A stretch of DNA of 64,000 nucleotides from VXNE01 sp965200505 (GCA_965200505.1 OZ241343.1:3348001-3412000), one strand, 5' to 3'; shown: positions 1 to 8,950, counted from the stretch's first letter. Numbers and translations: made by a program. Notes: a model not told the origin generated them from the sequence alone.

Positions 1-474
1 CCCGGCGCCGTCGGAAATGGTCTCCACGACGTCGATGCCGGTGGCGTGGATGGCACGGGCTTGGCCGAAATCGGTGCCGAGGAAGTCGCCGCGCTGTACC
101 CGATGGATGCGCTCTTGCGCATCTTGAACGAGGGCGAGGGTCCAGCGGCCATGGGACAGCGTGCCCACCATGCGCAGTTGCCCGATGGAGAATCGCTCCA
201 ATGGCTGCTTGGGGCGGCTCAAGTTCGGCGCCGGCGGGGTGCCCGCGCTGGCGTCATCGTTGGGCGCGGCCTCCTTGGGCTGGAATGGGTCTCGCAACGC
301 CGTCGCCGCGTAGCTGAACGGTGCCGGTGCTGGGGCGGCCGGCGTGGGCGCCGCGGCGGTGCTTGGCGGCGTCGCGTCATCCAAGAACGCCTGCAGGGTT
401 TCATGGCCTTCGTCCGCGCAGCCGCCCACCGCCAGCGCCAAAGCGGCCGTCAAGGAAGTTGCCGGCGCCCTCAT
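1..474 (-). CDS. pilP: PilP, type IV pilus assembly lipoprotein (3' end cut by window edge)
   Basis: This is the periplasmic lipoprotein that links the PilN/PilO inner-membrane complex to the PilQ secretin. 158 codons are visible and the reading frame is still open at the left edge. The start ATG (472-474) overlaps the pilO stop in an ATGA arrangement. The N-terminus is a lipoprotein signal (MRAPATSLTAALALAVGGC), with the lipidated Cys near residue 19. A Pro/Ala-rich linker, an 'LRDPFQP' segment typical of PilP, and a beta-rich domain with 'GTLSHGRWTLALVQD' and 'VQRGDFLG' follow. It is the last visible gene of a pilM-N-O-P run; pilQ would be expected just outside the window. Confidence 0.9.
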   Translation of the reverse strand, partial: MRAPATSLTAALALAVGGCADEGHETLQAFLDDATPPSTAAAPTPAAPAPAPFSYAATALRDPFQPKEAAPNDDASAGTPPAPNLSRPKQPLERFSIGQLRMVGTLSHGRWTLALVQDAQERIHRVQRGDFLGTDFGQARAIHATGIDVVETISDGAG

Positions 475-1082
475 GCCGCCGCCTCCCGTGTGCGGTAACG
501 GTAAGTCTTCGCCAGCACCGTGAGCCGCAGCGTGGCCGCGGACGGCAGGGGCGCCAGCTCGAAGTCATGCAATGTCACAAGGCGCGGCAGGTTGGCGACG
601 GCGCCGGTGAAGGCGCCCAGCTGGTGATAGTCCCCGATCAAGGTGAGGCTGATGGGCAGCTCGACGTAGTGTTCGCCGATGTGTTCCTCCCGTAGTTCGA
701 CGCGCTCGACCACCAAGCGGTTCACCACCGCCGCGGCGGCGATGTCCTCCACGAGGCCGGGCACTTCCGTGTCCGCCGGCAGGGTGGCGACCAGGGCGGC
801 GAAGGCGTCTGCCAAGGCCGCCTCGCGCTCCCTCAACGCGGGAAGGTCGCGGGCCTCAAGGGCCTTGGCGCGAAACGTGGCTTTGAGCCCCGCTGCCACC
901 GCCTCGCTGGCATGAAGGGCATCGCGCTTGCCCTCCACATGGAAGAACCAAGACGCCAGGAACGTGCTCAAGCCCAGCGCGAGCAGGGCCAGCCATTGAG
1001 CGGGGCGCGGCCACTCCGCGGCCTCCCGCACATCGAGCGCGGCCCAATCGAAGGCGGCCAGTTCGGCGTGCCAAGCCATCAT
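471..1082 (-). CDS. pilO: PilO, type IV pilus inner-membrane alignment protein
   Basis: PilO pairs with PilN through coiled coils and ferredoxin-like periplasmic domains to form the alignment subcomplex of the type IV pilus. The 203-residue protein fits the family length. A short cytoplasmic N-terminus (a first helix containing 'LAAFDWAALD') leads into one membrane segment around residues 29-47. A periplasmic coiled coil with 'ALREREAALADAF' follows, then a C-terminal domain with 'LPISLTLIGDYHQLGAF', a very typical PilO stretch. The start overlaps the pilN stop and the stop overlaps the pilP start, so translation is probably coupled along the operon. Confidence 0.93.
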   Translation of the reverse strand: MMAWHAELAAFDWAALDVREAAEWPRPAQWLALLALGLSTFLASWFFHVEGKRDALHASEAVAAGLKATFRAKALEARDLPALREREAALADAFAALVATLPADTEVPGLVEDIAAAAVVNRLVVERVELREEHIGEHYVELPISLTLIGDYHQLGAFTGAVANLPRLVTLHDFELAPLPSAATLRLTVLAKTYRYRTREAAA

Positions 1083-1672
1083 TGCCTGGCCCCGAATGTA
1101 GTGGCCGGCGCGGTGCCGACATGCGCGGCGGCGAGGGCGAACTCAAGCTCAAAGTCCACCGAACCGGCACCGTAAGGGCCCTGCGCCGAGCGCTCCTCGA
1201 CATGCCTCAAGGCGGGCGCCGCGAAGACGTCAGTGCGCTCGATGTTGCGCATCAGCGTGGAGATGCGCCCAAGAGACACGGCCGCACCACCGGCTGCGAG
1301 GCTGTCGCCAGTGCGGGCGATGGTCGCCAGGTGGAGGCCGTCGGCCAAAGTGCGGGGCAGGGCGTCGAGGATGCGCGCCACCGTCGAGCGCCCCGCGCGC
1401 AGCTGCTCGAACTCTTGAACGCGGCTCAGCAGCCGCGTCTCGCGCCCGCGCAGTTGCGTGGCCTCGGCGATGCGCTGCTCCAACTCGGCGATGCGTTGGT
1501 TGAGCAGGTTGTTGCGGGCCGCCTCGAGCGCCGCGGCACGGTCGATGAGCACACCGATGCCGACGGCCAGCACCACGCCCGACAGCCCCGCCGCCGCCAG
1601 CTCGAAACCAAAGCGCCGGCGCCGTCGTGCCCGCGCCCAGTCGCGCCACGGCAGCAGGTTCACGCCGCTCAT
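1079..1672 (-). CDS. pilN: PilN, type IV pilus inner-membrane protein
   Basis: PilN is the partner of PilO; its cytoplasmic N-terminal tail docks into PilM. The start at 1672 is fixed by the conserved 'MSGVNLLPWRDW' tail, which carries the INLLPW-like PilM-binding motif. Longer upstream readings are out-of-family sequence overlapping pilM. The protein has 197 residues: a membrane helix near residues 23-45, a coiled coil with Gln/Glu/Arg-rich heptads, and a periplasmic domain. ATGA overlaps exist with pilM upstream and pilO downstream. Confidence 0.93.
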   Translation of the reverse strand: MSGVNLLPWRDWARARRRRRFGFELAAAGLSGVVLAVGIGVLIDRAAALEAARNNLLNQRIAELEQRIAEATQLRGRETRLLSRVQEFEQLRAGRSTVARILDALPRTLADGLHLATIARTGDSLAAGGAAVSLGRISTLMRNIERTDVFAAPALRHVEERSAQGPYGAGSVDFELEFALAAAHVGTAPATTFGARQ

Positions 1673-2769
1673 CGCGGACACTCCGCCAGCGCCAGCCCAC
1701 ACGCGAGCGCCAAGGCCGGCGCGGCGGCGTCGAGCTTGGCAGCGTCCACCCGTGCGGCGCGCGCCATGCCGAGGAACGGATTGGCGACGGCCACTGGCGT
1801 GGCGAGGGCGTCGCGCAAGTGGGATGCCAGGCCAATGAGCGTCGCCATGCCGCCGGCGAGGAACACGCACCCTAAACCCGCGTGTTGATCAGATGCCAAG
1901 CCAAGCTGCACGGCGCGTTCGATGCGCTCGGCGAGGCTGTGGGCAAACGGTTCGAGCACTTGAGCGGCGCAGTCCTCCGGCAGCGTGTGGCGCGGGTCGG
2001 TTGGCGAGCCGTCGTGCGGTCTCAGGTCGTCGCCCAGCTGTCTTGCGCCGAAGCCCAACTCGCGGGCGTGGGTGGCTTTGCCGTCAACGAAGATGGACAC
2101 CTTGGTGGTGGTGAAACCAATGTCGATCAAGGCCGCCGGCGCATCGTGTACACCGCGGTTCGCCGCCGCCTGGATGCGCTCGAAGGCGCGTTGCGCGGCG
2201 AGGCTCTCCAAGTCCACCACCTTGGCGCGTTGGCCGCCCAGCTCAAGCGCCGCCTGCCGAACCGCCACCTCGTCGTTGCGGCACGCCGCCAGCAGCACCT
2301 TCACTTGGTCCGGATGGTCTTCGGAGAGATGCTGCACCTCGAAATCCAGGGCCACCTCGGCAAGCGGAAAGGGAATGTGGCGGGCTGCCTCTTCAATGGC
2401 GCGTTCGGCGAGTTCCGCGTCTGAGAGCGAGGCGTCCAACTCGACCACTTTGGTGAAGACCGACGCCCCGCCCACCGCGGTGGCGGCGTCGCGCCGGCGG
2501 GTGCCCACACGCTGGCTGAGCCGCTTGATGGCCGCGGCGACACCCGGCACATCGTTGATGTCATGATCGACCACGGCGTTGGGCGGCAATGGTTCCGCGC
2601 CGAATGCCTCGATTTGGCAACGGCCGGCGTCGTCCCTAGACAGCTCGACGAGCTTCACCCACGCCGAGCCGATGTCGAAGCCGACCAGGGAGTGGGGTCT
2701 TTTGCCAAAGATGCGGCGCACACCGCCTCCATGCCGTTTGCGTTCAGGTGCCGCGGCGCTAAGGGCCAT
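1669..2769 (-). CDS. pilM: PilM, actin-like type IV pilus assembly ATPase
   Basis: PilM is an FtsA/actin-like cytoplasmic protein that binds ATP and the tail of PilN. The nucleotide-binding phosphate-1 motif appears as 'LVGFDIGSAWVKLVELS', followed by 'DATTAVGG'-like and 'LIDIGFTTTKVSIF' segments (phosphate 2). Near the C-terminus 'VFLAGGMATLIGLASHL' matches the adenosine motif. The chosen start gives 366 residues, against about 354 in the family. An in-frame ATG at 2826 and a GTG close to the 'RRIFGKR' segment, which has a GGAGG-like site upstream, are alternatives. First gene of the visible pilMNOP operon. Confidence 0.9.
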   Translation of the reverse strand: MALSAAAPERKRHGGGVRRIFGKRPHSLVGFDIGSAWVKLVELSRDDAGRCQIEAFGAEPLPPNAVVDHDINDVPGVAAAIKRLSQRVGTRRRDAATAVGGASVFTKVVELDASLSDAELAERAIEEAARHIPFPLAEVALDFEVQHLSEDHPDQVKVLLAACRNDEVAVRQAALELGGQRAKVVDLESLAAQRAFERIQAAANRGVHDAPAALIDIGFTTTKVSIFVDGKATHARELGFGARQLGDDLRPHDGSPTDPRHTLPEDCAAQVLEPFAHSLAERIERAVQLGLASDQHAGLGCVFLAGGMATLIGLASHLRDALATPVAVANPFLGMARAARVDAAKLDAAAPALALACGLALAECPR

Positions 2770-2996
2770 CCGGTGCCCGCCATTGTCCAAACCGTTCGCG
2801 CCGCGTCTGTGCGAGGGTTCCCGCATCGCCCGTCAGCCATTGCCGCCGCGTGGCGTGAGATACCGGGCAAACAAGCCGCGGCATCGGCTGACAGCCGATC
2901 GTGGGATCAATGGCGGTGCGGCGTTCGGGGCCAAGTTGCCCGCCATGCCGACGGTGCTTGACGCCGAAGACCACTGGCTTGGCCCCGGTGTGGCGC

Positions 2997-3002
2997 TACA
3001 AT
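2997..3002 (+). promoter_or_regulatory. Putative -10 box giving a leaderless transcript of the Uma2 gene
   Basis: TACAAT lies only 6 bases upstream of the ATG at 3009, so transcription would start at or next to the initiation codon. The best -35 candidate is weak (CTGGCT at 2974-2979, 17-base spacing). No Shine-Dalgarno sequence is visible ahead of the ATG, which fits a leaderless message. The surrounding TGGCGCTACAATGC also occurs at 54109-54122. Confidence 0.4.
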
Positions 3003-3008
3003 GCCGGC

Positions 3009-3992
3009 ATGAAGACGGAGCCCCCGAGAACCCTCCCGAAGGCCGGCGACGCCCCATCCAAGAAGGCGCCGGCGGTGCGGTTGCCGGGGCTGGAGTTCCC
3101 TGGTTGCAAACCCGTTTACATGACGCGGGAAGACATCGCCAGCTTTGAGGGGCGGTTGGAGTTCTGGGACGCGGATGCCGCAACTGCGTGGATCTGCGAA
3201 CCCACCAGCCCGTACCACGAGCACCCCTCGCGCCGCCTCACCCGGCTGGCGGAGCGCATCGCGTTGGCGCGCGGTTCGCGCTTTGAGAGCTTCGGCCACA
3301 TGGATTTGCTGCTGCGCGACCGGCGGGGCAGGGCACGGCGCATCATGCAGGCGGACGAGGCGCTCTACCTGCACCCGACCAAGATGCGGTTGCCGGGTCT
3401 CTCAGCCATGGTGGTGGGCGAGGACGACTTCCCCGACGTGGTGCTGGAAGTGGATCACAGCACGGACGTGCGGCGTGGCAAGCTAAAGCTGTACGAGTCC
3501 TGGGGCTTCCCGGAGGTTTGGGTGGAGGTGCCGGAGCGCCGCGCGCCGAGCCGCCCCCGCAGCCGCCTGCCCGGGCTCACCATTCACCTGCTGGAAGGCG
3601 ACGCCTACCAAACGGCCGCGGAGAGCCGCGCCCTGCCGGGTTGGCACACCCACGAAATCCACACGGCGCTGAATGAGGAGGCGCTTTCGGCCGAGACCGT
3701 GGCGGCGTTGGAGCGGGTAGGTGCCGCGTTGGGTTCGAGGGAGGGCACCGGACCGGGCGATGACCCCCAGTTGCGCCGCCACCTCCTTGAAGGAGTCAAG
3801 CAGGGGCGCATGGAAGGCTTGGCGGCATCCGTTCGCCAAGTCCTAAGGGCGCGGGGCATCGACGTCTCCGAGCGTTTCCCAACCGACGTGCCCGGCTTCG
3901 CGGCAACCACCGAGGAAATGGCCATCGACGCGGCCATGGCCTGTGATGGCGAGGTGGATTTCGGGGTGCGCATTCGTGAACAACGGCAGTAG
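3009..3992 (+). CDS. Uma2 family (DUF820) PD-(D/E)XK nuclease-like protein
   Basis: Uma2/DUF820 proteins have a restriction-endonuclease-like fold. Their cellular role is mostly unknown, though they are frequent in accessory regions. Here the core is 'FPDVVLEVDHSTDVRRGKL' followed by 'LYESWGFPEVWVEVPE', carrying the expected Asp, Glu-Val and Lys positions of the active site. The protein has 327 residues, longer than the usual 180-200, with an extra N-terminal leader and a C-terminal helical tail after about residue 230. The start at 3009 is preferred over an upstream in-frame ATG because the family homology begins after it and a -10 box lies just upstream. Its end overlaps the PIN gene start by 17 bases. 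Confidence 0.8.
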   Translation: MKTEPPRTLPKAGDAPSKKAPAVRLPGLEFPGCKPVYMTREDIASFEGRLEFWDADAATAWICEPTSPYHEHPSRRLTRLAERIALARGSRFESFGHMDLLLRDRRGRARRIMQADEALYLHPTKMRLPGLSAMVVGEDDFPDVVLEVDHSTDVRRGKLKLYESWGFPEVWVEVPERRAPSRPRSRLPGLTIHLLEGDAYQTAAESRALPGWHTHEIHTALNEEALSAETVAALERVGAALGSREGTGPGDDPQLRRHLLEGVKQGRMEGLAASVRQVLRARGIDVSERFPTDVPGFAATTEEMAIDAAMACDGEVDFGVRIREQRQ

Positions 3993-4461
3993 CCGCCCGG
4001 TCGTTTACTTGGAAACGACCGTGATTAGCTATCTTACGGCTAAACCAAGTCGTGATGTGGTCATGGCGGGACACCAACAGTCAACCCAAGAGTGGTGGGA
4101 CCAGAAGAGGTCTGGCTTCCGACTGATCGCTTCTCAGCTCGTGGTCCAAGAAGCGGGTAAGGGTGATGCTCTGGCAGCCCGACACAGACTTGGTATCCTA
4201 AAGGAACTGGAACTACTTGAGATCACATCAGAGGCGACCGGTCTAGCCCGTGAGCTGATAGCAAGGGGAGCGATTCCAAATACATCGCTTGAGGATGCGC
4301 TGCACGTTGCCATAGCTGTGGTCAATGGGTGCCAGTATCTGTTGACTTGGAATTACCGTCATTTGGCCGGTGCAGGTGCGAGAGAGCGAATTCAAGCGTT
4401 GTGCCGAAGCGAAGGATATGATCCGGCGATCATTTGCACACCCGAAGAGCTTTTGGAGTAG
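3976..4461 (+). CDS. PIN-domain protein, VapC-like toxin
   Basis: PIN domains are Mg-dependent ribonucleases. The 161-residue protein begins at a GTG (3976) inside the end of the Uma2 gene. 'VVYLETTVISYL' is a PIN first strand with Glu in place of the usual Asp, as in the 'YLETTVISYL' subfamily. 'SLEDALHVAIAVVNGCQYLLTWNYRHLA' carries the later acidic residues: the conserved ED of 'SLEDA' and the 'LLTWNYRHLA' block. Lower G+C and different codon use from the neighbours suggest acquisition by transfer. The gene immediately downstream is a likely antitoxin. Confidence 0.85.
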   Translation: MNNGSSRPVVYLETTVISYLTAKPSRDVVMAGHQQSTQEWWDQKRSGFRLIASQLVVQEAGKGDALAARHRLGILKELELLEITSEATGLARELIARGAIPNTSLEDALHVAIAVVNGCQYLLTWNYRHLAGAGARERIQALCRSEGYDPAIICTPEELLE

Positions 4462-4465
4462 AGAC

Positions 4466-4630
4466 ATGAAGAATGACCCCATTGTCGCGGAAGTGCGGCA
4501 GATCAGACTTAGCCATGCGCAAGAGTTCAAGTACGATCTAGAGCTGATTGCCGAGGATCTAAAGGCGCAGGAACAGGCTAGCGGTAGGCGCTACATCAGG
4601 CTGCCATCGCGTCGCATCAAACCAAGGTAG
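4466..4630 (+). CDS. Small putative antitoxin of the PIN toxin
   Basis: This is a 54-residue protein starting 4 bases after the PIN stop, with a GGAG site (GGAGTAGAGAC-ATG). The pattern 'VRQIRLSHAQEFKYDLELI' followed by 'DLKAQEQASGRRY' and a basic Pro/Arg tail matches a family of short proteins that I recall lying next to PIN toxins; this is from memory, not a search. It is proposed to neutralise the toxin. The order toxin then antitoxin is the reverse of most VapBC pairs. Confidence 0.7.
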   Translation: MKNDPIVAEVRQIRLSHAQEFKYDLELIAEDLKAQEQASGRRYIRLPSRRIKPR

Positions 4631-4659
4631 TTCAGCTAGTCAAACACGGAGAAACGGCG

Positions 4660-7176
4660 ATGCGCCTAAGCCCGGAGGAACGCATAGCCCACTTGCGGCG
4701 TTGGGCTGCGTCGCGGCGCTTGCCTCCGGGTTGGCGGCAGCGGGTGCCGCAGTGGGCGAAGTCGGTGGGCTGGCTCGTTTGTGGCGCCCTTTGTGTGGTG
4801 CCGTTGGGCGTGGCCGGTGCCTACCTGTATTTGGAGCCGCAGGTGCCGGCGGCGGAAACCTATCTGCACTATCGCCCGCAGGCGCCGATGCGGGTGTTTT
4901 CCGACGACGGCGCCTTCATGGCCGAGTTCGGCGAGCGCCGCTTCATTCCGGTGGCGCTCAAGGACGTGCCGGAACACTTCACGAACGCGCTCTTGGACAC
5001 CGAGGACAAGCGCTTCTACGAACACGGCGGCATCGATTACATCTCGCTCGCGGATGACGTCATCGGCATTCTGCTGAACCCGGATGTGCGCACCGGCGCG
5101 TCCACCATCACCATGCAGTTGGCGCGCAACGTCTCGTTCTCGTTGGAACAAACGTTCATTCGCAAGTTCAAGGAGATGCTGCTGGCGATCAAGATCGAGC
5201 AGGAGCTCAGCAAGGAACAAGTGCTTGAGCTCTACATCAACGTGTTGTTCTTCGGCAAACGCGCCTATGGCGCCCAAGCGGCGGCCCACACTTACTACGA
5301 CAAGCCCCTCGCCGAGCTCGATCTCGCGCAGTTGGCGATGCTCGCCGGCATCGTCAAGCGGCCCGATGCGGGCAACCCCATCAACGGTCCCGAGTGGGCG
5401 CTGGAACGGCGCAATCTCGTGTTGCGCCGGATGCTGCAACAGGGCTCCATCGCGAGCGAAGCCTACGAGACGGCGCGTGACGCGCCCATCACGGCGCAAG
5501 TCCACCGGCGCGCCATCGAGCTTGAGGCGCCCTACGTGGCCGAGTGGGTGCGCCGCGAGCTCGTGGAGCGGTACGGCGAGGAGGTTTACGGTTCCGGTTA
5601 CACGGCCTACGCCACCGTGGTGGCGGCGCATCAGCGCGCCGCCACCACGGCGCTGCGCAGCGGCCTCTTGGGTTACGACCGTCGCCACGGCTATCGCGGC
5701 GCCTTGGCGCATGTGGAACTCGATGCCAGTGTGCCGGCGTTGGTCGCGGCGCTCCCCGGCACAGACCATGAAGCGCCGCCGGAGGCCCCGCCTTGGCGCA
5801 CCGTGCTGGCGGACTTCTCGCCAAGCGCAGACCTCGTGCCGATGGTGGTGACGGAAGTTGGCGAGCGCACGTTCACCGCGGTGGACGCCGCTGGCCTGGC
5901 GAAGATGGTGGAATGGGAGGGCATGGCGTGGGCGCGGCCCTACATCGACCATGACCGGCGTGGCCCGCGGCCCCGCACCGCGGCGGACGTCGTGACGCCG
6001 GGCGACGTCGTCCGGCTGCGCCGCCTAGAAGATGGCACCTGGGCGTTGGCGCAAGTGCCGGACATCGAAGGCGCGTTGGTCGCTTTGCGCCCCGCCGACG
6101 GCGCCGTGACGGCGCTGGCCGGCGGGTTCGACTTCTGGCACAGCCAGTTCAACCACGCCCTGCAGGCGGCGCGGCAGCCGGGCTCAGCGTTCAAGCCGTT
6201 CGTCTATTCGGCTGCGTTGGACGCCGGGGTGACGCCGGCCACCCTCATCGTGGATGCGCCGCTGGTGTTCGAGGATCCATCGTTCGCCACGCCCTATCGG
6301 CCGCGCAACGACAGCGGGCGCTACAACGGCCCCACGCGCTTGCGGGAGGCGCTGTATCGCTCCATCAATCTGGTGTCCATCCAAGTGCTGCAGCGGGTCG
6401 GCGTCAACCAAGTGCTCGCGCACGCGGCGCGGTTCGGCTTCGACACGTCCTCGTTTCCGGCCAACACCCAGCTCGCCATCGGCGGCGGCACCATGTCCGT
6501 GACGCCGCTGGCCATGGCGTGCGCCTACGCGGTCATCGCCAACGGCGGCTACGCCGTGACGCCGCACATCCTCTCTCGCGTGGAAGGGCGTGACGGCGAG
6601 GTGCTCTTCGAGCCACGCCACCCGGTGGCGTGCGACGCTTGCGCAACGGACGCCGTGGCGGCGCCGGCCACCGCGCCGGATGAGGCCGTTGAAAGCGACC
6701 TCCGGCCGGCACCGCGCGCCATCGACCAGCGCAACGCCTTCATCCTCGATTCGATGCTGCGCGACGTCATCGCCCGCGGCACCGGCCGCCGGGCACGGGC
6801 GTTGGAGCGGAGCGACTTGGCCGGCAAGACCGGCACCACGAACGAAGCGGCCGACACTTGGTTCAATGGCTACAACACCCATTTGGCGGCGAGCGTTTGG
6901 GTGGGCTTCGACGATTACCGCCCGGTGGGGCGGCGGGAATACGGTTCCACCACGCCGCTCTCGGTCTGGATGGACTTCATGGGCGTCGCCTTGGACGGGT
7001 TGCCCGACACCACCCGGCCGCAACCCCAAGGTGTGGTGAGCGTGAAGATCCACCCGGAGAAGGGCTGCGCCGCCGGCGTGGACGATCCGGACGCCGTGTT
7101 CGAGTACTTCCTAGCCGAGCATCCGCCGGAGCAACGCTGCTTGGCGGAGAACCTGTCGCCGGAACGCATCTTCTGA
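4660..7176 (+). CDS. mrcA: Penicillin-binding protein 1A, bifunctional glycosyltransferase/transpeptidase
   Basis: A class A PBP that polymerises lipid II and cross-links peptidoglycan in the periplasm. The 838-residue protein has one N-terminal membrane helix (about residues 34-56). The GT51 domain carries the catalytic Glu in 'DTEDKRFYEHGG' and a second motif 'GASTITMQLARN'. An OB-like insert region follows, then the transpeptidase domain with SxxK at Ser509-Lys512 ('GSAFKPF'), SxN at 568-570 ('SIN') and KTG at 723-725 ('KTGTTN'). The start is preceded by GGAGA. The pilM-adjacent location is the classical gammaproteobacterial arrangement, here separated by the Uma2/PIN cassette. Confidence 0.95.
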   Translation: MRLSPEERIAHLRRWAASRRLPPGWRQRVPQWAKSVGWLVCGALCVVPLGVAGAYLYLEPQVPAAETYLHYRPQAPMRVFSDDGAFMAEFGERRFIPVALKDVPEHFTNALLDTEDKRFYEHGGIDYISLADDVIGILLNPDVRTGASTITMQLARNVSFSLEQTFIRKFKEMLLAIKIEQELSKEQVLELYINVLFFGKRAYGAQAAAHTYYDKPLAELDLAQLAMLAGIVKRPDAGNPINGPEWALERRNLVLRRMLQQGSIASEAYETARDAPITAQVHRRAIELEAPYVAEWVRRELVERYGEEVYGSGYTAYATVVAAHQRAATTALRSGLLGYDRRHGYRGALAHVELDASVPALVAALPGTDHEAPPEAPPWRTVLADFSPSADLVPMVVTEVGERTFTAVDAAGLAKMVEWEGMAWARPYIDHDRRGPRPRTAADVVTPGDVVRLRRLEDGTWALAQVPDIEGALVALRPADGAVTALAGGFDFWHSQFNHALQAARQPGSAFKPFVYSAALDAGVTPATLIVDAPLVFEDPSFATPYRPRNDSGRYNGPTRLREALYRSINLVSIQVLQRVGVNQVLAHAARFGFDTSSFPANTQLAIGGGTMSVTPLAMACAYAVIANGGYAVTPHILSRVEGRDGEVLFEPRHPVACDACATDAVAAPATAPDEAVESDLRPAPRAIDQRNAFILDSMLRDVIARGTGRRARALERSDLAGKTGTTNEAADTWFNGYNTHLAASVWVGFDDYRPVGRREYGSTTPLSVWMDFMGVALDGLPDTTRPQPQGVVSVKIHPEKGCAAGVDDPDAVFEYFLAEHPPEQRCLAENLSPERIF

Positions 7177-7227
7177 GGCGGCGCCGGCGTTTGCTGGCGG
7201 GCCAACGCCGCTAGGCGGCCCGCCTCA
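7174..7227. terminator. Nested inverted repeat between convergent genes, possible bidirectional terminator
   Basis: The outer arms TGAGGCGG (7174-7181) and CCGCCTCA (7220-7227) and the inner arms CGGCGTT (7185-7191) and AACGCCG (7204-7210) can pair. The structure sits exactly between the mrcA stop and the end of the convergent protease gene. There is no strong T-tract, so it may act only as a stabilising 3' hairpin. Confidence 0.4.
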
Positions 7228-8655
7228 CTCCACGATCTTGATGTAGTTGCCGGCGCGTGGCTCGGCGTTGGGCCAGCCGCCGTTCAGCAGCCGCAGCGTC
7301 TCTTCGGGGCGGCGCTCAAGGGCCGAGCGCTTGGCGAGGTCCGCGTAGGTTTGGTCGGGTTCGGCGACGATCACGCGAATGCGCCGCTCGTTGGCGATTT
7401 CGGCGTCCGCCGGCGTCATGTTGCGCAAGCCCTGCATCGTGTGCTGGAACTGATCCTTGAACGCCGCTGGATCACCCTTGGCGCCGGCGGCGCCAGTGAA
7501 CAGGAACACATCCTTGCCGCGATACAGGACGCCGATGAGTTTCAGTTGCTCGGGGCCGCCGGCCACGTCAAGCTCGCCGACGTAACCCTTGAGGCCATTG
7601 ATCTCGACGGCAGAGCCGGACTTCAAGTCGTCGCGCTGCAAGCGTTCGGTCAGGAACTCCTCGGGCGATTCGCGGCGGCGCCACTCGTGGCGGCCCACGC
7701 GGATGCTCGCCTCCTCGCGGCCGCCCGGGGCGAGCCCCGTCACCTCGGCTTGCGAGTTGGTGAGCGTCCAACCGGCCGGGAACTCGATCACCACGCGCAG
7801 GCCGCCGTGGTAGAACGTGGTACCGCGGGCGAGGCCGGCCAGCGATTCATCGCCATAGACCAAGCCATCGAGCATCTCGTGAAAGTCCGCGAGCGGCGCC
7901 GCCACTTCACCCGGCAACAGTGGCAGGGCGTAGGCCACCGCATCGTGCAGCCGTTTGTCGTTCTTGGGATGGCTGGCGAAGAGGCCGTGATAGGTCGCCG
8001 GCCGGCGCTCAACCTGCTTGGCAAAGAGCTCCTGATCCTTCAACACCTGCACCGTGTCGATGATGGCCAACGGGTTGTAGCCGGCCTTGGCCAAGAGCTC
8101 GCCGCCCAAGCGGTCCGCTTCGAGTTCCATTTCGCGCCCGTAGCCGGACACGATGGTGCGGGTGGCGGCGTCGGACACCTCGTAGAGCTCGCCGCGGCCG
8201 GTGAACAGGGCGGCGATGAGGCCCACGGACTTGCCGAACAGATCGGCGCTGCGTTGCCGCCGCGCATGGCGCGCCAGCACATGGCCGATTTCGTGCCCGA
8301 TGACCGCTGCGAGCTGCGCCTCGCTGTCGAGAAAGGCGATGAGGCCGCGGTTGATGAAGATGTAGGCGTCCGGCGTGGCGAAGGCGTTGACGGCGGAGTT
8401 GTCGAGCACGAAGAAGCGGTAGGGCTTGCCGGCGTCCGCGGATTGCGCCAACAACAACTCGCCGAGCCGTTGCACATAGCCTTGCCAGCCATCGTCGCCG
8501 TAGATTTGGCCCTTCTCGACGAACTCGTTGTACAGTTTCTCCCCGGCGCCGGCCCAAGCGAATGGGGCGGCGACGAGGCAGATCGCCGCGAGCGCCTTGC
8601 CAATGCGTGACAGGCAGGGGTGCGGTGGGGTTGGCCGCTCGGTGGGCGGGCTCAT
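7225..8655 (-). CDS. M48 family zinc metalloprotease with C-terminal LysM-like tail (BepA/YfgC-like)
   Basis: Likely a periplasmic protease/chaperone for outer-membrane protein quality control. The 476-residue protein has a signal peptide (hydrophobic stretch about residues 17-34, ending near 'FAWAGA'). The zinc motif HEIGH is at 121-125 within 'AAVIGHEIGHVLARH', and the downstream Glu ligand is in 'EMELEADRLG'. The C-terminal 'YADLAKRS...LRLLNG...IKIVE' resembles a LysM-like module rather than the TPR domain of E. coli BepA. That makes it closer to the M48 proteins typical of non-enteric gammaproteobacteria. It is convergent with mrcA. Confidence 0.88.
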   Translation of the reverse strand: MSPPTERPTPPHPCLSRIGKALAAICLVAAPFAWAGAGEKLYNEFVEKGQIYGDDGWQGYVQRLGELLLAQSADAGKPYRFFVLDNSAVNAFATPDAYIFINRGLIAFLDSEAQLAAVIGHEIGHVLARHARRQRSADLFGKSVGLIAALFTGRGELYEVSDAATRTIVSGYGREMELEADRLGGELLAKAGYNPLAIIDTVQVLKDQELFAKQVERRPATYHGLFASHPKNDKRLHDAVAYALPLLPGEVAAPLADFHEMLDGLVYGDESLAGLARGTTFYHGGLRVVIEFPAGWTLTNSQAEVTGLAPGGREEASIRVGRHEWRRRESPEEFLTERLQRDDLKSGSAVEINGLKGYVGELDVAGGPEQLKLIGVLYRGKDVFLFTGAAGAKGDPAAFKDQFQHTMQGLRNMTPADAEIANERRIRVIVAEPDQTYADLAKRSALERRPEETLRLLNGGWPNAEPRAGNYIKIVE

Positions 8656-8737
8656 GGTCGGGCAGCTTGCCGGGCCGCTGCTGAACGGCCCCTGAATGGG
8701 CGCTCCGGTGCCTTGGCGTCGGGCACCGCGCGGCGTC

Positions 8738-8950
8738 TCAGCTGATGGAGCGGGTGCCGAAGCGGCGCCGGAAGCGCTCCACGCGGCCGCCGGTGTCGAC
8801 GATCTTCTGCTTGCCGGTGTAGAACGGATGGCATTGGGAGCAGACGTCCAAATGGATGTCCCGACCCAAGGTGGAACGGGTCTTGATGATGTTGCCGCAA
8901 CTGCAGGTCGCGGTCATCTCTTGGTACGCGGGGTGAATGTCGGCTTTCAT
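8738..8950 (-). CDS. rpmE: 50S ribosomal protein L31
   Basis: A 70-residue L31 protein of the zinc-binding (C+) type, with 'ATCSCGN' and 'DVCSQCHPFYTGKQK' supplying the CxC and CxxC cysteines. The start at 'MKADIHPAY' (8950) is fixed by the family N-terminus; a longer reading to 9070 is spurious. It is transcribed divergently from priA, a common arrangement in gammaproteobacteria, and a good promoter lies upstream. Confidence 0.96.
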   Translation of the reverse strand: MKADIHPAYQEMTATCSCGNIIKTRSTLGRDIHLDVCSQCHPFYTGKQKIVDTGGRVERFRRRFGTRSIS

